Below, in pieces: positions 7,026-15,900 of a stretch of 24,759 nt of DNA. The notes beneath the pieces were generated by a model that searched no databases, was not told the origin of the DNA, and saw only the letters and a list, made by a program, of their open reading frames with translations. Positions within the stretch are counted from its first letter, which is position 1, and each line of letters begins with the position of its first letter. A program made the translations under genes and the position numbers. Source of the stretch: a virus; IMG/VR virus record IMGVR_UViG_3300007346_000219, positions 1 through 24,759 of that record. The stretch is one strand, 5' to 3'.

Positions 7026-8171
7026 ATGCAAGAAGAAATACAAAAAACAGAAATTAGAATGGCAGAGGTACGAGCACGCTTTGATCCTAATCAGGAAGGA
7101 GTGTTTTACGCTGGAATAGAGGGTATTAGCGACGGCGCGTCTTTAATGGTTAATTATGTTAGCCCCTACGGTAGTGCTGCAAAGGCGGGCTTCATTGGAG
7201 TTCCAGAAGTAGGGGCAAGCATTTTGGTGTGTAAGCCTTCAGGAAGCAATGAATGGTTTTATATTGGATCTACGTTTCTTCCTGAGGACAAAAAACAAGG
7301 AGAAGATACTCTAACAACCCCACCCTTCTCCAGAGTTGACTCAAGCATCAACAAGGTGTCCGGTGTCCCCGCTAAGGTAATTCTCCACGGCAACAACGGG
7401 CAAGGATTAGAGATTTCAGACGAGCAAGATGGAGAAACTACTAACAACATTAAGACTGAGCTTACCTCATCAAATGGTAAGAAGATTACCCTGCATGATA
7501 GTCCGGGTATTGACGCTATCAAGCTAGACTCAGGGAACAATGCCAGTATAACATTAACACAAAACCCACAGAACAACCCGCAGAAGAGCGCAGCGTCTAT
7601 TGAGGTGGATTGTAATGGCCCCCAACTACATGTTAGCCGACAGTCGGACTTGGAAATGAAAGTATTAGGTGGGGGGCGAGAGCTTAACATCCAGAATAAT
7701 GCTAACGGAGTGGCTTGGGGTAATTTTCAACATGCTAACCCAATAAACCCTTGCGGGAATGTTAATATACAAAGTAGTTACGGTGATGTAAACATTATGT
7801 CCAAGTCTCCAGTAATTAGTAGGGTTTTTATAGAGACTCTAGACCCTGCTGGAGGCGCTCAACTAATTCAACTAAAAACAAATGGTCCTACAGGGACTAT
7901 AGTTTTAAAAACTGCTGGAACTTTAGCAATTGATGCAGGGGAGGTGGCCATTCAGTCCGCTGGAAACATAGCTATGGGGTGTAATGGAGTCTTTAGTGTG
8001 GAAGCTCTAGGCGGTGTTGCGGCACAAACTCCAGCAAACATAGATTTAGAGGGCGCTACGGTTAATCTAGCTCCGGGCTCGGCTCCGACTATTCCTGTAG
8101 AACCAATAATTGCAACTAGAACAGCATCACCCCTAAATAACAATGATTACTTCGGTAGAGGATTAGAATAA
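7026..8171 (+). CDS. Baseplate central spike (gp5/gpV/VgrG-like, no lysozyme domain)
   Basis: This 381-aa protein has an N-terminal OB-fold-like segment (about 14-85) with VRARFDPNQEGVFYAGIEG, VNYVSPYGSAAKAGFIGVPE and GASILVCKPSGSNEWFYIGS. This is the 'P..G...V..P..G..V.V....G......Y..G' layout of spike OB folds. From about 120 onward there is dense short-strand sequence (KKITLHDSPGIDAIKLDSG, IQLKTNGPTGTIVLKT, LAIDAGEVAIQSAGNIAMG), as in the triple-stranded beta-helix needle of gp5, gpV and VgrG. No lysozyme domain separates the two, unlike T4 gp5, and no cysteine/histidine metal-tip motif is obvious at the end (ends YFGRGLE). It should form the trimeric membrane-piercing tip mounted on the upstream hub protein. 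It starts 4 nt after the hub stop and has only a weak ribosome site. Confidence 0.85.
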   Translation: MQEEIQKTEIRMAEVRARFDPNQEGVFYAGIEGISDGASLMVNYVSPYGSAAKAGFIGVPEVGASILVCKPSGSNEWFYIGSTFLPEDKKQGEDTLTTPPFSRVDSSINKVSGVPAKVILHGNNGQGLEISDEQDGETTNNIKTELTSSNGKKITLHDSPGIDAIKLDSGNNASITLTQNPQNNPQKSAASIEVDCNGPQLHVSRQSDLEMKVLGGGRELNIQNNANGVAWGNFQHANPINPCGNVNIQSSYGDVNIMSKSPVISRVFIETLDPAGGAQLIQLKTNGPTGTIVLKTAGTLAIDAGEVAIQSAGNIAMGCNGVFSVEALGGVAAQTPANIDLEGATVNLAPGSAPTIPVEPIIATRTASPLNNNDYFGRGLE

Positions 8172-8172
8172 T

Positions 8173-10863
8173 ATGGCATCATTCGACGTAGATACATTTT
8201 TGACAGTGCAGGGCCAGACAGGGGCAGGGCCTATACAAGCTTTGGGCATGGCTTATGGTGTCCCTAGTTGTATGCTTAACCTTGCTGGAGACGTATTAAG
8301 TCTGCTGCCGACTCCTGTATTAGTTTCAATGAACCTCGCCACTCAGCAGGGTAAAGCAGCCGCTAATGAAGTAATTCAGAAGCTTTTTAAGATTATTCAG
8401 CTTGATTCAGGCATCATAACTTTTGATACGGAAACGGGAACATTTCAGTTTGGAGTTGATGACGGGTGGTTAGGTATTCAGTCTAAAGATTTGGCGAGCG
8501 TTCTAGGATTTATAAACGGCTTGTCCGCGTTCGGCGCTCAAATTTATCAAAATGTAACCGCAGCTATAGATCAGGTAGAGGCGATTAAAGATTGCGTCGG
8601 TTCTTTTGGGGATTATATGGCTGCAAAAGATCCTGGGTATGCGGCCAATCAGCTTTCGCCAGAAGAAAGAAGGACGAAGGTAGAAAATAAATACGCCGGG
8701 AGTATCGCTGCCGCAAATACTGCGAAAGATTTTATTGATCAGGCCACAGCTTTGGAGGATAGAATCAACGCCATTCTAAAAGCTAGACAAGATGATCCTT
8801 CTTTGGAGCCCGTGTTCAAGGATGATGCGGAGTTTGGTCTGAGCGGCCTCAATACGTCTGCTGCTATTGATCCTGGGCTCCAGGAGGAAGAAGTCTTCCG
8901 TCTTACGTTCGGCCCACCAGAGACGGTTACAGGCCAGTATATACTGACCAAGGACGGCCTATACTATGACTCTCAGTCGGGGGGCTTAGATCCTGTCTTA
9001 ACATCAATATCAGGAATTGTACCTGTAGGTGACAGATGGAAATACGATTATGATCCCAACCTAGGAGGCAAGGGCGAGAAGATTGATATAGACTCTCTGA
9101 ATAAATTTGCCGACAACATATTCGATCCTAATCGCGTAGATGATAGTATAGGCTTACAGGAGTATTACGACCAAGATCACTTCCTTCAGGTGGTAAAGCA
9201 GCAGAGGGACAAGCTAGTGTTTGATTTGTCTGCGGACCTACAAACATACATAGATCAGTATGGAGAGGAAGACGCGATTGTTCTAAACCAGAAGCAGTTG
9301 ATTATTTCAGAGATAGCGAATCATAACGATAAGTTAAACAGGAGAAAAAAGCAGATTGAGGTAGCCGTCAAAGCTCCTCAAATTTACGGCGGCGAGTCTC
9401 AGCCTATCTACGGACCAGGAGAGGTGCCAATTAACGACTTCTCTTACTTGGCCGATTATAATTTACAGGTTGACCTGGAAAAACAGAGGGCTTTAGTTTT
9501 TGAGCAAGCAGAGGTAACGGGAATAGTCTTGCCACTTAATCCTAAGTTTGTTCGCTCTAGCCCAAAACCTAGGTCTCTAAGCTACGAGCACCTTAATGTC
9601 CCAACAATAGGAAAAGGGAGTATTATCTATTCTCCTTCATCTACAAATAACACAAACGCAACAGTTCTGTCCTTAACTGACAACATTGTAACTGATGGGC
9701 TTTTCTCCATTTATAACTTCCTAGATACTAACTTAGAGTTGCCTTCATCGACAAACTTCCAAACGACTAATTGTGCTACAGAGGGTATGTACAATAATGC
9801 TCAGTTAGTAGGAACTTCTAGACAAACTATATTTGCGTCTGGATTAGCTATACCCTACTTAGATGGAATCACACGGAACAAGAGTACGCCTGGACAGACG
9901 GCGGCAGCGTCGGCGCTTGGAAGCTTTATAAAGCTTCCTGACACCAAAGAGTACAGAGATCTAACCTATTCTCCTTCTGGATTCAGTATGGAGTGTTGGG
10001 TTCACGTTCCAAACATAACTGACGCTGAAGAGGGGTGGCTAAGTAACGGGGCATCTTCCTTAACTAAGGTTCTTATTGGATCCGAGAATGTTGGTATAAA
10101 AGAAGGATTTGATAACCTAGATCGAACGGGGAATACTAGGGACCTAGACTTACTTCCAAATAATAAAGGGGATCAATTAGTAAGAGGAGTTGTCTGTGGG
10201 TTTACTAGGGACAGAAGAATAACGCAGTTATCTACTTCGTCTAATCCCATTGGATTCAGCAATGACAACGCAGCAAATGACCCAGTATCTTCTCTGAGCT
10301 TCTTTATAGCTCCAACGATATCCAGGGATGCTTCGTCGGCTTCTTTCATAAACAATGATGAGTGCGCCAACTACCCCACGTTCCACAAGATGAAGGTTGA
10401 TTTGTCTTCTACAGCGTTTGGTGATGTTTCTTCTCAGTTCGTTCTTGTAGGTATCACCTGCGACCCTGAAAAAAATGAAATTAGTATGTACGCTGACGGT
10501 AATTTAGTGGCTACTTCCTCCATATCAGATGTCTTTGGGGTGAGTGAAAATGGTACGCCTTCTTTACCGAACTTTAAACAGCGCAATAGTTTTGAATACT
10601 CATCTACAACTGTGGACGGTCCTGAAATTCTGAAGCAAGGTCCGCTGCTTAATCCTTTCTTCACTCCTTGGATAGTTGGAGGAGGGTATACAGATGGAAT
10701 GTTCTTCCGAGGAAACTTTATGGGTGGAGATAGAGGAGGCATAACAAGTGGTCTTCGCGGCCACATTGGAAGCCTTAAATTTTACTCTAAACCACTAGAT
10801 AGTACAGAGGCAAAAAAGAATTTTGATGCTCAGAAAGGCTTCTTCAAAAATATTAAAATCTAA
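8173..10863 (+). CDS. Large virion structural protein with C-terminal LamG-like domain
   Basis: This 896-aa protein of unknown role is inserted between the spike and gp25 genes. The N-terminal 100 residues (LGMAYGVPSCMLNLAGDVLS, then FGVDDGWLGIQSKDLA) form an unrecognised small domain. Alpha-helical, coiled-coil-prone sequence follows (about 105-215 and 330-405). A beta-rich segment (about 430-595) leads to a C-terminal concanavalin/LamG-type sandwich (about 600-890). Its visible marks are SGFSMECWVHVPN, SQFVLVGITCDPEKNEISMYADGNLVA, FTPWIVGGG and a terminal LRGHIGSLKFYSKPLDSTEA. These are the 'F[ST].E.W', 'Y.DG.L' and 'G.IG...Y...L...E' hallmarks of LamG laminin-type folds, which commonly bind sugars. 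It may be a baseplate component that contacts host glycans; that is inference. A GAGG about 10 nt upstream supports the start. Confidence 0.75.
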   Translation: MASFDVDTFLTVQGQTGAGPIQALGMAYGVPSCMLNLAGDVLSLLPTPVLVSMNLATQQGKAAANEVIQKLFKIIQLDSGIITFDTETGTFQFGVDDGWLGIQSKDLASVLGFINGLSAFGAQIYQNVTAAIDQVEAIKDCVGSFGDYMAAKDPGYAANQLSPEERRTKVENKYAGSIAAANTAKDFIDQATALEDRINAILKARQDDPSLEPVFKDDAEFGLSGLNTSAAIDPGLQEEEVFRLTFGPPETVTGQYILTKDGLYYDSQSGGLDPVLTSISGIVPVGDRWKYDYDPNLGGKGEKIDIDSLNKFADNIFDPNRVDDSIGLQEYYDQDHFLQVVKQQRDKLVFDLSADLQTYIDQYGEEDAIVLNQKQLIISEIANHNDKLNRRKKQIEVAVKAPQIYGGESQPIYGPGEVPINDFSYLADYNLQVDLEKQRALVFEQAEVTGIVLPLNPKFVRSSPKPRSLSYEHLNVPTIGKGSIIYSPSSTNNTNATVLSLTDNIVTDGLFSIYNFLDTNLELPSSTNFQTTNCATEGMYNNAQLVGTSRQTIFASGLAIPYLDGITRNKSTPGQTAAASALGSFIKLPDTKEYRDLTYSPSGFSMECWVHVPNITDAEEGWLSNGASSLTKVLIGSENVGIKEGFDNLDRTGNTRDLDLLPNNKGDQLVRGVVCGFTRDRRITQLSTSSNPIGFSNDNAANDPVSSLSFFIAPTISRDASSASFINNDECANYPTFHKMKVDLSSTAFGDVSSQFVLVGITCDPEKNEISMYADGNLVATSSISDVFGVSENGTPSLPNFKQRNSFEYSSTTVDGPEILKQGPLLNPFFTPWIVGGGYTDGMFFRGNFMGGDRGGITSGLRGHIGSLKFYSKPLDSTEAKKNFDAQKGFFKNIKI

Positions 10864-11330
10864 TGGCAGCTAATAGCACAGTTTTAAGGTTTGGTGAAAG
10901 ACCAACTAAGTATGAAGAGCAAGCCCCAAGGGCAAAGCGACAGGAAATTTATGGTCTCACTTTTCCACTTGGATCAAAAAAAGATTCTGGAGGAATTTTT
11001 AAAAAGAATAGCGGTCGCGAGATGATTCGCCAAGCAGTAGTACAGTTACTTAGGACTGAAAAGGGGGAGAGGTTAATGCTCCCCAACTATGGCTGCAATT
11101 TAAGAAAGTATTTATTTCAGCCCATAACCCAAGAACTATTCAGTAATATAAGAGAAACAATAGAAACGTCTTTTAGAAATTACATTGTTGGGGCACGATT
11201 GTTAAAGGTTGGAGTTTTTGAGACGGGAGAGTATGACGCGGCGGGAGGAAATCAAATTAGGGTTGTTTTGTCAATTCAACTATCGACGGACGACCTTGAA
11301 GTATTTGACGTAGAGGCAAAAATAAAATGA
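10863..11330 (+). CDS. Baseplate wedge protein gp25/gpW-like
   Basis: This 155-aa protein carries the gp25/TssE family core. Residues 65-87 read TEKGERLMLPNYGCNLRKYL plus FQP, the conserved 'T..GER.M.P.(F/Y)G..L...LF.P' element. A helix (ITQELFSNIRETIETSFRNY) and a beta pair ending in VVLSIQLST follow. gp25 binds gp6 and the sheath and helps start sheath polymerisation. The length is slightly greater than T4 gp25 (132 aa) because of a 40-residue basic N-terminal extension. It starts in a TAATG overlap with the preceding stop, with no evident Shine-Dalgarno site, so reinitiation is likely. It ends in an ATGA overlap with the gp6-like gene. The gp25-gp6 adjacency is one of the most conserved pairs in contractile systems. 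Confidence 0.9.
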   Translation: MAANSTVLRFGERPTKYEEQAPRAKRQEIYGLTFPLGSKKDSGGIFKKNSGREMIRQAVVQLLRTEKGERLMLPNYGCNLRKYLFQPITQELFSNIRETIETSFRNYIVGARLLKVGVFETGEYDAAGGNQIRVVLSIQLSTDDLEVFDVEAKIK

Positions 11331-12922
11331 ACTTTTCTGGGACAATAACTTCGGACTTTATGAAACTAGCTCCTATCGCTTTAAACAGGCGAGTGGACTT
11401 GATAAACTTTGCCGCAACGGACTTCCTTTCTTTAAGGGACTCCTTGATAGATTATGTCAAAGCAGTGTATCCTGATGATTACAAATATTTTGTGGAGTCA
11501 GATTTAGGTATGATGTTTATTGAGTTAGCGGCTTACATGGGTGCTGTAATGTCCATGAAAGCTGACATGCTCGCCAACGAAAACTACATAGCCACTGCAA
11601 AACAAAGAGCTAGTGTAAAGAAGTTACTGGAGCTAATAGGTATTAGGATGCGAGGGCCATTGTCAGCAGCGGCAGACGCTCAAATAACCTTCGATTCAGA
11701 TTTAACCACTGTAGGTTCGGTGAGCATCGGCCCAGCGCAAAGAACTTTTCAGGTTTTATCGCCTGAAGATGGGGCGCAGCTAACGTATACGTTATACAAA
11801 GTAGTTAATGGTTTGGTGAATCAAGCCACAAGGAATGCTACTATTGTTTTAGATCCTGCTTCGGAAGGATTGGGTGATGAGAAAAATGTTTTTCAAAACT
11901 TAGTTGTTCAGGAGGGGTCTTTAGTTTTAGAGGGTGGAGAGTTCGCTGCTACTGAGGGACAGAAGACAGTGCCTTTGACTGACGGCCCAGTTGTCGAAGG
12001 CAGCATAGAAGTATTTATTGACTCTCCTAATTCAGATTCTAACGGAGCTTACTCAGAAGTGGATAGTATTTATTTCGCTTCGGGTGCCGATGACAAGATA
12101 TTTGAAGTAGTTTATGATGAGTTCTATAACGCTACTGTGGTTTTTGGTACAGGTGTGGCGGGGATATCTCCCCCGGATTCGGCCAGCTACTCAATATCCT
12201 ATAGAGTTGGTGGAGGAACAAGAGGCAACTTGGAGAAAGATGCTTTAGCTGCCTCTGTAGTCGGGACTAGCGGAGTAAACTCTTATAACGGAACAATAAG
12301 AAACACTTCCAAGGCAACAGGCGGTTCAAACGCAGAAACAATAGAGCACGCTAAGAAGTATGCTCCTCTAACTTTTAGGAGACAGGATAGGTTAGTAACC
12401 TTGACGGACTATTCCACGTTTGCTAACACTTTTATAAGCACTTTTGGCACCGTGGGAAAAGCTACCGCTGCTACGCGAAATGCCTACTCTTCGGCTAACA
12501 CCATAGATATTTATTTGTTAGAAAAAGCAAGTGACCTTCAATTGCAGAGAGCAACGAGTAACTTTAAGACACAACTACTTGCTGCTATGAATGAGAAAAA
12601 AATGATGACAGATGACATTGTTATCGTCGATGGTTTAATCAGAACATTAGATCTAGTTTGTACCATACGAATAGATCAAGAGCAGCAAGAGAATGAGGAT
12701 ACAATAAAAGCCAAGGTAAGAAATAAGATCCTAAACTACCTGAGTATAGATAATACTGAGTTCGGAGAGGATTTAATTGTTTCAGACCTCAATAGGCAAA
12801 TTTTTGAAGTTGATGAAGTGAGATTCTCCACTTTGGACAATGTGGGTCAAGACATTAGGATAGACTTTAACGAGATAATTCAACTCAATAACTTAACAAT
12901 CAATGTAGAATACTTAGCCTGA
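11327..12922 (+). CDS. Baseplate wedge protein gp6/gpJ-like
   Basis: This 531-aa protein matches the Baseplate_J/gp6 family. Near the N-terminus is ESDLGMMFIELAAYMGAVMS (57-76), then NENYIATAKQRASVKKLLEL (84-103), the typical 'D.G..LI.L.A.......Y..N.....A' helical block. At about 294 is VGGGTRGNLEKDALAA, the 'Y..GG...GN......' loop of gpJ. At about 351 is RRQDRLVTLTDYSTFA, the 'R.V(T)..DY..LA' segment. The C-terminus ends with LNNLTINVEYL. gp6 dimers form the continuous inner ring of the baseplate that rearranges on contraction. The size lies between P2 gpJ (about 300 aa) and T4 gp6 (660 aa). A TAGAGG about 10 nt before the ATG and the ATGA overlap support the start. It ends in TGATG with the next gene. 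Confidence 0.88.
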   Translation: MNFSGTITSDFMKLAPIALNRRVDLINFAATDFLSLRDSLIDYVKAVYPDDYKYFVESDLGMMFIELAAYMGAVMSMKADMLANENYIATAKQRASVKKLLELIGIRMRGPLSAAADAQITFDSDLTTVGSVSIGPAQRTFQVLSPEDGAQLTYTLYKVVNGLVNQATRNATIVLDPASEGLGDEKNVFQNLVVQEGSLVLEGGEFAATEGQKTVPLTDGPVVEGSIEVFIDSPNSDSNGAYSEVDSIYFASGADDKIFEVVYDEFYNATVVFGTGVAGISPPDSASYSISYRVGGGTRGNLEKDALAASVVGTSGVNSYNGTIRNTSKATGGSNAETIEHAKKYAPLTFRRQDRLVTLTDYSTFANTFISTFGTVGKATAATRNAYSSANTIDIYLLEKASDLQLQRATSNFKTQLLAAMNEKKMMTDDIVIVDGLIRTLDLVCTIRIDQEQQENEDTIKAKVRNKILNYLSIDNTEFGEDLIVSDLNRQIFEVDEVRFSTLDNVGQDIRIDFNEIIQLNNLTINVEYLA

Positions 12923-15900
12923 TGGTAGATAACAGCAAATATACACCTAACCCTAGACAGTTCTATAAATCTAATTTTGTAGAACTCTTGGAGCAATTAA
13001 CTCCTAAGCTGTATATTCAAGAAGATCTCGATCTAAGTGGAACAGACGTTGATCCTCTTAGAAAAGTTATAAATACACATCTTCAAGCGGCCAAGAATTT
13101 CCCTACAATTCTGCCTTTATCCTCTATCCCAAATACGCAGACGAGTGAGTTAAGTTCTTTATCTGGTATATCACAGTATTTTGTAAAGCAGAATGGCCTT
13201 ACAAATATTACTACGCAAAGCTTTAGAGAAAAAATACTCCTTCCTCTAGGAGTAAATTACTCTGATTTCGACACGCAAGCACAGTATGAAAATTACTTGT
13301 CTTCGACGCTCATTCCTAAGTTAGTTCCTCCTGGGATAACAACGCCAGGAACGATTGAGGATAACATGGCAGAGCTTTCGGCATACACTAATGACAGTGC
13401 CGCCAGCAGCGTTCATAACTATTTAGTAGATAGTCTTGGTTGGTTTTACTTCCTCAACACTTCAGCCTTGGGGGGCCTGGATTACTCTCCATCTTCTTTC
13501 GTCGTTTCAAGTTTAGCTTCGCTATTTTTGGGGAATACGCTTGAGACTGTTGATGGTATAAAGGGGTTTACTGAGTATTTGTGGAAGAATGTTGAGGCTT
13601 GCTCTTTCGGTCAATACATACCTTCTAATTTTGTTTCTGGTGCTGCTGATGCGATACTAGACCCTAGTGCGGGAGAGGTAGCAACGTACACTAGCGGAAC
13701 GCAAAAGCTAGAAAATCTAAAAACTTTACTTGACGTTATCTATTCTCCTTTGGCTATTGATCGCCAGGACTTTACCGTCAAAGACGCTTTCGACAACTTC
13801 CTCGATGCAGACATAATTTCTGAAGATCAGGTGTCTAATGGCCCACACAGAAAAACACTAGCTGCTTTAGGCTTTCATTTTGCTGACATATCGGATCAAG
13901 TAGAGAACATTAAATACATCTATGACATTGAAGATGTCGATCAAGATAATATTAAGTACATCGCTGATCTTGTAGGATACAAATTAAGGGGGAATCAGTC
14001 AAACAAGTGGAGGCATCAGCTACGAATAGCAGCAGATATCTACAAAAAGTCTGGTACTGAGCAAGCTCTTCGCTCTGCTTTAAATGCCATTGTAGTTAAT
14101 AGTATTCTTGACCTTGATGGAAAAATTGTTCCTCTCTGGGAGTCTTATGTACCGTTTCTTATTTGGTATGCTTTAGCCACGGGGTCTCCGCTATTCAAAA
14201 ACCTGAGGACTTGGACTCCTGAGACAGCTAAGGAGTCAGGAGTCATATCCTATAGTAGTAGCAGTCTAGAAGAAAACCTAAAGTTAGTAACAGATTCTAT
14301 TCTCCTAGACTTAGTTTCAGCGTTCCCACAAAACTTCAAGTATTTTGGAGAAGAGTTCCCTTTACCTAGGTTCTATGTTTTAAATGAAGATGGAACTAAA
14401 GGGGAGTTGTATACCGTATTAGGGGATACTAAGATGAAGCCCTGGCATGGTCACACCGTAACAGGTCCAGGTTATCAGGCCATACGAAGACAAGCTATCG
14501 AATTTGGTGAAGAGGCGCTGTGGGATCGTGCCGTGGGTCCAGGACCTTTTGGGGAAGGGGTATACATGGCAGGTAAACGGCACCCCCTGGGTCTAGAGCG
14601 TCCTACCTATCTTCTTTTTGAGGGAGACCCAGAGTTCCTGTTTAATTATCGAGGCAGGTTTAATTATCCCATGCCTCCCTTTGAGGAAGTAAAGTATTAC
14701 CGAGATTCTGTTGTTAGTAAGCCTCTAGCTGATCTTTTGGTTGATCGGCTAAAGTGCTTTAAAGTAGACCCTACTCTTGCTGAGGATGTAGGAGAATACA
14801 TCGTTAGTGCTGCGGTAACCACAGACACGAACATAGGCTCTTTGAACGAGTTCTTAATGTTCTTTAGTTCCGTTCAACATCCTCCCAATTACGATGATGT
14901 AATGTTCAGCATCTCAGACTATGAGAAGAACTTATTAAGCTTGTGGAATGGAAAATCTTCTCATGTCTTCTTGGACTTTGACGAAGCCAGCTTTGATTTT
15001 AGAAACTCCACTCTAGAGGCAGATTCTAAGTATGCATTATATGAAACTGCTAGAGTAGCTCAAGAATATAGTCCGGCACATACTATACCTAGGGTTAACC
15101 TAAACGCTAGTGCGGTAGACGAATTTATAGTCTCAAGCACAAACTTCCTGTATGCTGGTTTAGATAGTGCCGATACTAGGGCAGGGTATTCTTCAGGTTC
15201 CGTTTTAGGAAATGCGGAGATAAGTGGAGTTGAGATTACATCAGATCCAGGAAGAGACGGGTTCAGCACATTTAAACGAGATCAAGTTGATGGTATAGAC
15301 ACACAACTAAGCTCAACAGACTCAATTGTTGGTCCTGCAAGAAGAGCTTTGAGAAGGAGAAACTTTAGGTATGTTCTTCCAGAGGAGGGGTACTACGATA
15401 GGACGGGCTTTAACGGCCCTGTGAGCTACGATCCTTCGGTTCTAGAGAGATCTATGGCAAGTTCCTTAGGTGAGCTTACGCTAGGTTACGTTGCCTCTGC
15501 GGGTAAGTTTTATCCTGTAGAGGACCATACAGAAATATCAGGTGTCTGGCATATTTGTGAAGGGTTACAATCAAGCAGCGTCTTTTCTGGAGTGGACACA
15601 AGTAACACATTCCCCTACAGAGGGCTAAAGGTTCTAGGGTCTGATGCCAAGAATGAAAACATTCCTTCGGATACTGATCGCTACGTTGATCGCGGACAAA
15701 CACCGAGGATAGTAAGAACCATGCACTCTCTTCTTGAGAAGAAAGCCAAGACCTACGCAGAGATGCAGGTTTCAGCGGACCCCTCTTCTTTTGATAATGA
15801 CTCGTATTGGAAGAATCAAGTTCAGAGCTTCACTAACTCTGCCATAGCTAGTGGGTATGTCATAGACTCTTACTCTGAATATGAAAACTTTAGCTTTGGT

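Noticed and set aside
7259-7690. Antisense open frame of 143 codons opposite the spike gene
   Set aside because: Its translation is Ser/Pro/Cys-rich without family-like motifs, it lies wholly within a confidently assigned spike gene, and there is no ribosome site or neighbouring minus-strand gene.
10434-10766. Antisense open frame of about 110 codons opposite the LamG region
   Set aside because: A shadow of the LamG coding sequence with biased Pro/Ser composition and no motif; the forward frame has clear domain hallmarks.
8173-10863. Possible hydrolase in the 896-aa protein
   Set aside because: The C-terminal part shows a LamG-like sandwich, but I see no catalytic Glu pair of a glycosidase (no ExDxE) or other active-site motif. 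Left as binding domain only.
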